Assembly: GCF_900156335.1 (NCBI RefSeq)
Contig: NZ_FTMZ01000017.1
Span: 1-64,000, forward strand
Length of the DNA stretch: 64,000 nt
DNA from: Sphaerotilus natans
Lineage (GTDB): Bacteria; Pseudomonadota; Gammaproteobacteria; Burkholderiales; Burkholderiaceae_C
Direction of reading: 5' to 3'
Within the stretch, counting starts at the first letter, position 1. The number at the start of each line of letters is the position of its first letter. The position numbers were made by a program, and so were the translations under genes. The notes under the pieces are model-generated. The model was not told where the DNA came from. It did not search any database and was given only the letters and a program-made list of their open reading frames with translations. Shown here one piece after another: positions 59,828-64,000 of the stretch.

Positions 59828-60949
59828 ATGAACACCCAGACCCCTGCCAGCACCGCCCCCGCGCGCATCCTGCTGCATCCCTCGGGCAACCCGGTCGGCA
59901 AGCCGGACACGCCTTACCTGCTGAACTGCTGGTACGCGGCGGCGCTGTCGCGCGAGGTTCCGGCCGAGGGCATGCTCTCGCGCCAGCTGCTCGACACCGG
60001 CGTGCTGCTCTACCGCCGCGCCGACGGCACGCCGGTGGCGCTGCATGACCGCTGCCCGCACCGCTTCGTGCCGCTGTCGATGGGCCGGCGCGAGGGCGAC
60101 GAGGTGGTCTGCCGCTACCACGCGCTGCGCTTCGACTGCAGCGGCGCCTGCACCCACAACCCGCACGGCCACGGCCGCATCCCGGCCGCGGCCCGGGTGC
60201 GCAGCTTCCCGCTGCTGGAGCGCTGGGGCTTCGTGTGGATCTGGATGGGCGACGCGCCGGCCGATCCGGCGAAGCTGCCGGACTTCAGCCCGCTCGACGA
60301 CGGACCGGCCAGCGGCATCGGCCACACCAGCATGTCGATGAAGGCGAACTACGAGCTGATCATCGACAACGTCATGGACCTCAGCCATGTCGACCATGTG
60401 CACGGCGAGATCATCTCCACCCGCGGCCAGCTCACGCCGCAGATCCCGCCGGTGAAGGAGGAGAACGGCACCGTCGGCGTGCGCTGGGAATGGCAGCAGA
60501 CGCCGCCGATCCTGATCCTGGCCAACTTCCTGCCGGACCCCGCGGCCTCGGCTCGCCACTTCGTCACCGTGACCTGGCATGCGCCGGCGACCATCCAGCT
60601 CAGCATCGGCGCGACCCAGGACGCCGACGCCGCGCTCGACCTGGCCCACACCCAGGGCCAGTACGACCTGCACACCTGCACCCCGGCCAGCGCCACCGAG
60701 ACGCACTACTTCTTCGCCACCCGGCGCAACCATCTGGTCGACGACGAGGCCTACAACCAGATGAAGATCGAGGCGATGCACGGCGCCTTCGTCGGCGAGG
60801 ACGGCCCGATCATCGAGGCCGCCCAGCGCGAGATGAACACCCGCGACTTCTTCGCGCTCGACCCGGTGCTGATCACCAGCGATGTCGCACCGGTGCGGGT
60901 GCGCCGGCTGCTGGCGCGCCTGATCGAGCAGGAGGGGCGCCACGCCTGA
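59828..60949 (+). CDS. Rieske non-heme iron oxygenase (vanillate O-demethylase-like)
   Basis: The 373-residue oxygenase has the Rieske centre in DRCPHRFVPLSMG and CRYHALRFDCSG (Cys-x-His, Cys-x2-His) and mononuclear iron ligands in DNVMDLSHVDHVH, plus a later acidic ligand. It belongs to the VanA/PobA group of ring-hydroxylating and O-demethylating oxygenases. The ATG at 59828 has GAAGGAGAC upstream. Its place between the phenol sensor genes and phenol hydroxylase suggests a methoxy- or carboxy-aromatic substrate that yields a phenol or catechol. The actual substrate is not predictable here. Confidence 0.88.
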   Translation: MNTQTPASTAPARILLHPSGNPVGKPDTPYLLNCWYAAALSREVPAEGMLSRQLLDTGVLLYRRADGTPVALHDRCPHRFVPLSMGRREGDEVVCRYHALRFDCSGACTHNPHGHGRIPAAARVRSFPLLERWGFVWIWMGDAPADPAKLPDFSPLDDGPASGIGHTSMSMKANYELIIDNVMDLSHVDHVHGEIISTRGQLTPQIPPVKEENGTVGVRWEWQQTPPILILANFLPDPAASARHFVTVTWHAPATIQLSIGATQDADAALDLAHTQGQYDLHTCTPASATETHYFFATRRNHLVDDEAYNQMKIEAMHGAFVGEDGPIIEAAQREMNTRDFFALDPVLITSDVAPVRVRRLLARLIEQEGRHA

Positions 60950-60985
60950 AGGCGGCAGGCGGACGGGCGGGCAGACCCCGTGGTC

Positions 60986-61963
60986 TCAGATCCGCACCAC
61001 CAGCCGCCCGCGCACCCGCCCGTCGAGCAGCTCCGGCGCCAGCGCGACCGCCTCGTCCAGCGCGATCTCGCGCAGCAGGCGCTCGAGCAGCGCCGGGTCG
61101 AGGTCGCTCGACAGGCGCGCCCAGGCCTGCTGGCGCGCCTCGATCGGCGCCATCACGCTGTCGATGCCCGCCAGCGTGACGCCGCGCAGGATGAAGGGCG
61201 CGACCGTCGCCGGCCAGCTCATGCCCCCGGCCAGGCCGCAGGCGGCGACCGTGCCGCCGTAGCGCATCGCCGCGCAGACGCTGGCCAGCACCTGGCCGCC
61301 GACGACATCGACCGCGCCGGCCCAGCGCTCCTTCTCGAGCGGGCGGCCGGGCCGGTCGAGCTCGGCGCGGGCGATCACCTGCGAGGCGCCGAGGCCGCGC
61401 AGGAAGTCTTCCTCCTGCGGCCGGCCGGTCAGCGCGACCACCTCGTGGCCGCGCCGCGCCAGCAGCGCCACCGCCACGCTGCCGACGCCGCCGGCCGCGC
61501 CGGTCACCAGCACCGGCCCCTGGCCCGGCGCCAGGCCGTGGCGCTCCAGGGCCAGCACGCACAGCGCCGCGGTGTAGCCGGCGGTGCCGATGCCCATGGC
61601 CTGGCGCGCGTCGAAGGCCGCCGGCAGCGCAATCAGCCAGCGCCCCGGCACGCGCGCACGCTCGGCCAGGCCGCCCCAGCGGGTCTCGCCGACGCCCCAG
61701 CCGTTGAGCAGCACCGCGTCGCCGGGCTGCCAGGCCGGGTCCGCCGAGCTCTCGACGACGCCGGCGAAGTCGATGCCCGGCACCATCGGGAAACGCCGCA
61801 CCACCGGCGAGCGGCCGGTGATCGCCAGCGCGTCCTTGTAGTTCAGCGTCGACCAGGCGACGCGCACGGTGACATCGCCCTCGGGCAGCGACGCCTCGGA
61901 CAGGTCCTGCACGACGGCCGTCTGCGGGCCGTCCTGCTTGTCGATGAGCAGACCTCGGAACAT
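60986..61963 (-). CDS. Acryloyl-CoA reductase/quinone oxidoreductase family protein (AcuI/YhdH)
   Basis: The 325-residue medium-chain dehydrogenase/reductase lacks the zinc site. The catalytic-region motif is [33 protein letters not shown] and the NADPH fold is [22 protein letters not shown]. It matches the AcuI/YhdH branch that reduces acryloyl-CoA and related enones. AAGGAG precedes the ATG at 61963. It diverges from the phenol hydroxylase genes across 376 bp and converges on the Rieske gene. A role in clearing reactive unsaturated intermediates is plausible but unproven. Confidence 0.9.
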   Translation of the reverse strand: MFRGLLIDKQDGPQTAVVQDLSEASLPEGDVTVRVAWSTLNYKDALAITGRSPVVRRFPMVPGIDFAGVVESSADPAWQPGDAVLLNGWGVGETRWGGLAERARVPGRWLIALPAAFDARQAMGIGTAGYTAALCVLALERHGLAPGQGPVLVTGAAGGVGSVAVALLARRGHEVVALTGRPQEEDFLRGLGASQVIARAELDRPGRPLEKERWAGAVDVVGGQVLASVCAAMRYGGTVAACGLAGGMSWPATVAPFILRGVTLAGIDSVMAPIEARQQAWARLSSDLDPALLERLLREIALDEAVALAPELLDGRVRGRLVVRI

Positions 61964-62339
61964 GGCGGGACTCCTTGTCGGGTTGGGGATGGAACGGATG
62001 ATCGGCCCATCATTGGCCGCTTCCCGCTGCCTGTCCAGCCACCGGCCCGGCCGTGCAGGAATCCGCAGCCACCGCCCGCGGACCTGGCGGATTCCAGACA
62101 CCCCGACCTCGCTGCCGTGTCGCGCACCGACGCCAAGAGCCCCCAGGACGCCCGTGCGCGGTCGCCCCGAGCCGTCCGACTCAGGATCTACCCTGATCTT
62201 TGGCCCATCCGCGGCCTTCTCGCCGTGTTCTGGCACGACCTTCGCGCCAGAGGAGCCAGCCGGGCGCGCTGCATCAGCTTCGACAGCTCCCCCGCCCGGC
62301 ATCCGAGACGACGCACGCCCAACCGTGGAGACCTGCCCG
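61964..62339 (+). promoter_or_regulatory. Phenol hydroxylase promoter region with sigma54-like promoter
   Basis: This gene-free divergent region holds TGGCACGACCTTCGC at 62231-62245, one base off the TGGCACG-N4-TTGC consensus with GG-N10-GC kept, about 95 bp before the first hydroxylase gene. Upstream are two dyads that may be activator sites: ATGAT-N6-ATCAT at 61998-62013 and TCAGG-N6-CCTGA at 62181-62196. Confidence 0.6.
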
Positions 62340-62549
62340 ATGCCTGATCCGACCGCCACCGACCTGCCCCGCTGGGTGCGGGTGCTGGAGCACCGACCCG
62401 ACGGCTTCGTCGAGTTCGCGTTCTCGATCGGCGATCCGGCGCTGGCCGTCGAGCTGATCCTGCCCGGGCAGGCCTTCACCGCGTTCTGCGCCGAGCAGCG
62501 CGTCCGGACCTGGCCCCTGAACGAAAACCGCGAGGAGACACGCCCATGA
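62340..62549 (+). CDS. dmpK: Phenol hydroxylase assembly subunit (DmpK/P0-like)
   Basis: The 69-residue protein [32 protein letters not shown] matches the DmpK family, which helps assemble active phenol hydroxylase. It is somewhat shorter than typical members (about 90 residues), mainly at the N-terminus. The ATG is 4 bp short of the dmpL start in the overlap arrangement ATGA at its end. It is the first gene of the hydroxylase operon. Confidence 0.85.
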   Translation: MPDPTATDLPRWVRVLEHRPDGFVEFAFSIGDPALAVELILPGQAFTAFCAEQRVRTWPLNENREETRP

Positions 62550-63559
62550 CCGTCGAGATCCGGGTGCAGAGCGTCAAGCCGCTGCGCCACACCTTCGGCC
62601 ACATCGCCCGCCGCTTCGGCGACAAGCCAGCCAGCCGCTACCAGGAGGGCACCTACGACCTGCAGTCGGAGGTCAACCACCACTACAAGCCGCTCTGGGA
62701 CCCCGAGCGCGAGATCTACGACCGGCGCCGCACCGCCATCGTGATGCGCGACTGGTATGCGCTGAAGGACCCGCGCCAGCATTACTACGGCAGCTGGACC
62801 ATCGCACGGGCCCGCCAGCAGGAATCGGTCGAGCGCCAGATCGAGCTGGTGCGCGAGCGCGACTGGCTGCGCCAGCTCGGCGAGGAGGCGCGCCAGAGCG
62901 TGATCCTGGGCCTGCTGCCGCTGCGCCATGTGGACTGGAGCGCCAACACCAGCTTCAGCCTGGTGGCCGCCTACGGCTACGGCACCGCGCTGACCCAGGC
63001 CGCGGCGATGGCGATGATGGACCGGCTCGGCCTGGCGCAGCAGATCTCGCGCATCGGCCTGCTGCTCGACGGCCAGACCGGCACCAGCCTGAAGGCGGCC
63101 CGCAGCGCCTGGCTGGAGGACGCGGCCTGGCAGGATCTGCGCCGCGAGGTGGAAAACCTCTTCGTCTGCCGCGACCCGATCGAGGTGCTGGTGGCGCAGG
63201 CGCTGGTGCAGGACGCGCTGGTCGATGCGCTGGTGCTGCGCCGCTTCGAGCCGGCCTGGAGCGGCCCGGGCGGCGACGCCGCGGTGATGGCGATGCTGCT
63301 GGACTTCCCCCGCCGCTGGCACGAGGAGTCGGCGCGCTGGGTCGATGCGCTCGTCAAGGTGATGGCCGCCGAGAGCGAGGACAACCGCGCCCGGCTGCGC
63401 GACTGGGCCGAGCACTGGCGCGGCGCCTTCACCGCCGCGCTGCGCCCGCTGGCGCGCCGGGTGCTGGGCGAGGCGGCCGGCGACGCCGCGCTGCGGGAGG
63501 CCGACACCGCGCTGCAGGCCCGGCTGGCCCGCCTCGGCCTGGCGCCGGCCCTCCGCTGA
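62546..63559 (+). CDS. dmpL: Phenol hydroxylase beta (DmpL/P1) subunit
   Basis: The 337-residue ferritin-like structural subunit of the multicomponent phenol monooxygenase starts [19 protein letters not shown] and has [19 protein letters not shown] and the [24 protein letters not shown] segment typical of DmpL/TouE. It lacks the diiron ligands carried by the alpha subunit. It overlaps dmpK by 4 bp and is followed by dmpM after 19 bp. Confidence 0.93.
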   Translation: MTVEIRVQSVKPLRHTFGHIARRFGDKPASRYQEGTYDLQSEVNHHYKPLWDPEREIYDRRRTAIVMRDWYALKDPRQHYYGSWTIARARQQESVERQIELVRERDWLRQLGEEARQSVILGLLPLRHVDWSANTSFSLVAAYGYGTALTQAAAMAMMDRLGLAQQISRIGLLLDGQTGTSLKAARSAWLEDAAWQDLRREVENLFVCRDPIEVLVAQALVQDALVDALVLRRFEPAWSGPGGDAAVMAMLLDFPRRWHEESARWVDALVKVMAAESEDNRARLRDWAEHWRGAFTAALRPLARRVLGEAAGDAALREADTALQARLARLGLAPALR

Positions 63560-63578
63560 CACGCACCGAGGATTCCTG

Positions 63579-63896
63579 ATGGACACGATCTCCCACCCCA
63601 GCGCGCCCGCGCCCGCCACCGCCCGCGCGCCGGTCTTCATCGCGCTGCAGGCCAACCACGACACGCTGCCGATCGTCGAGGCGATCCGCGCCGACAACCC
63701 GCACGCCGAGGTGATCGAGTACCCCGGCATGGTCAAGATCAACGCCCCCGGCGTGCTGGTGATCCGGCGCGAGTCGGTCGAGGCGCAGATCGGCCGCGCC
63801 TACGACCTGCGCGAGATGCAGCTCAACCTGATTTCCCTCTCCGGCGAGGTCGACGAGACCGAGGATCACTTCACGCTCGAATGGAAGAACGCATGA
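63579..63896 (+). CDS. dmpM: Phenol hydroxylase effector (DmpM/P2) protein
   Basis: The 105-residue effector of the MmoB/DmpM family binds the oxygenase and tunes catalysis. The core [40 protein letters not shown] is well conserved. The N-terminal 17 residues are Ala/Pro-rich. Its stop overlaps the start of the alpha-subunit gene (ATGA). Confidence 0.93.
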   Translation: MDTISHPSAPAPATARAPVFIALQANHDTLPIVEAIRADNPHAEVIEYPGMVKINAPGVLVIRRESVEAQIGRAYDLREMQLNLISLSGEVDETEDHFTLEWKNA

Positions 63897-64000
63897 CCGC
63901 CACCGCCGCCCCCACCGCCACCGCCCCCGCCCGCAAGCTCGGCCTGAAGGAAAGCCACGCGCTGCTGACCCAGGACCTGGGCTGGACGCCGAGCTACCAG
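63893..64000 (+). CDS. dmpN: Phenol hydroxylase alpha (DmpN/P3) subunit, N-terminal fragment
   Basis: Only the first 36 residues lie in the window. After a Thr/Ala/Pro-rich start, the segment KLGLKESHALLTQDLGWTPSYQ matches the beginning of the diiron alpha subunit of phenol hydroxylase. The diiron ligands are beyond the window edge. Order dmpK, dmpL, dmpM, dmpN is canonical, so dmpO and dmpP are expected next. Confidence 0.9.
   Translation, partial: MTATAAPTATAPARKLGLKESHALLTQDLGWTPSYQ

Noticed and set aside
60986-63742. Very long minus-strand frame of 918 residues
   Set aside because: Only its last 325 residues are a real protein with a good start at 61963; the rest lies antisense to the phenol hydroxylase genes.

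Overview
The window looks like the chromosome of a high-GC betaproteobacterium of the order Burkholderiales. The grounds are roughly 70% GC, strong G/C third-position bias, tripartite-tricarboxylate (Bug) binding proteins, and an IS1111-type insertion sequence. The fit to the Leptothrix/Rubrivivax/Ideonella group is inference only. No rRNA, tRNA or CRISPR array was seen.

Layout. (1) 1-875: the 3' tail of an IS110/IS1111 transposase, then about 680 bp of lower-GC non-coding DNA with RNA-like hairpins. (2) 876-7820: a dienelactone hydrolase, a DsbA-like protein, then a compact selenium operon (mnmH, ABC ATPase, double permease, binding protein, selD). (3) 7822-11206: glucarate dehydratase and a Bug-type binding protein, divergent from a GntR regulator. 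(4) 11182-13080: an AraC regulator divergent from an EamA exporter. (5) 13148-45632: a choline/glycine-betaine catabolic supercluster of about 32 kb. (6) 45691-64000: an aromatic degradation region, with a LysR regulator, a catechol meta-cleavage operon, two XylR/DmpR-class sigma54 activators ending tail to tail, a Rieske oxygenase with its reductase, and the start of a multicomponent phenol hydroxylase operon that runs off the window.

How region 5 works. Choline enters by a ChoX/ChoW/ChoV-type ABC system and is oxidised to glycine betaine by BetA and BetB. GbcAB removes one methyl to give dimethylglycine. DgcAB with its own ETF pair removes the second to give sarcosine. SoxBDAG removes the third to give glycine. 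GlyA makes serine and SdaA makes pyruvate, while PurU recycles one-carbon units. Two GlxA/AraC-type regulators (SouR-like at 15385, GbdR-like at 44568) flank the cluster. A tandem operator, TGTC-N9-CAA repeated at exactly 21 bp, precedes soxB, glyA and gbcA with the same spacing to a -10-like element, and degenerate copies precede the betaine-binding-protein gene and the choX/betB intergenic region. The gbdR gene has a textbook sigma54 promoter with an NtrC-type palindrome about 130 bp upstream, which points to nitrogen control of the regulon.

An AT-rich island of about 1.2 kb (29.2-30.4 kb), carrying an FlhE-like secreted protein and an unrecognised protein, interrupts the supercluster and is probably foreign DNA.

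Region 6 would convert phenol to catechol and then, through the dehydrogenase branch of meta-cleavage, to pyruvate and acetyl-CoA. It has a fused double 4-oxalocrotonate tautomerase and lacks a visible hydrolase (dmpD) and ferredoxin (dmpQ). Sigma54-like promoters precede the Rieske reductase and the phenol hydroxylase genes.
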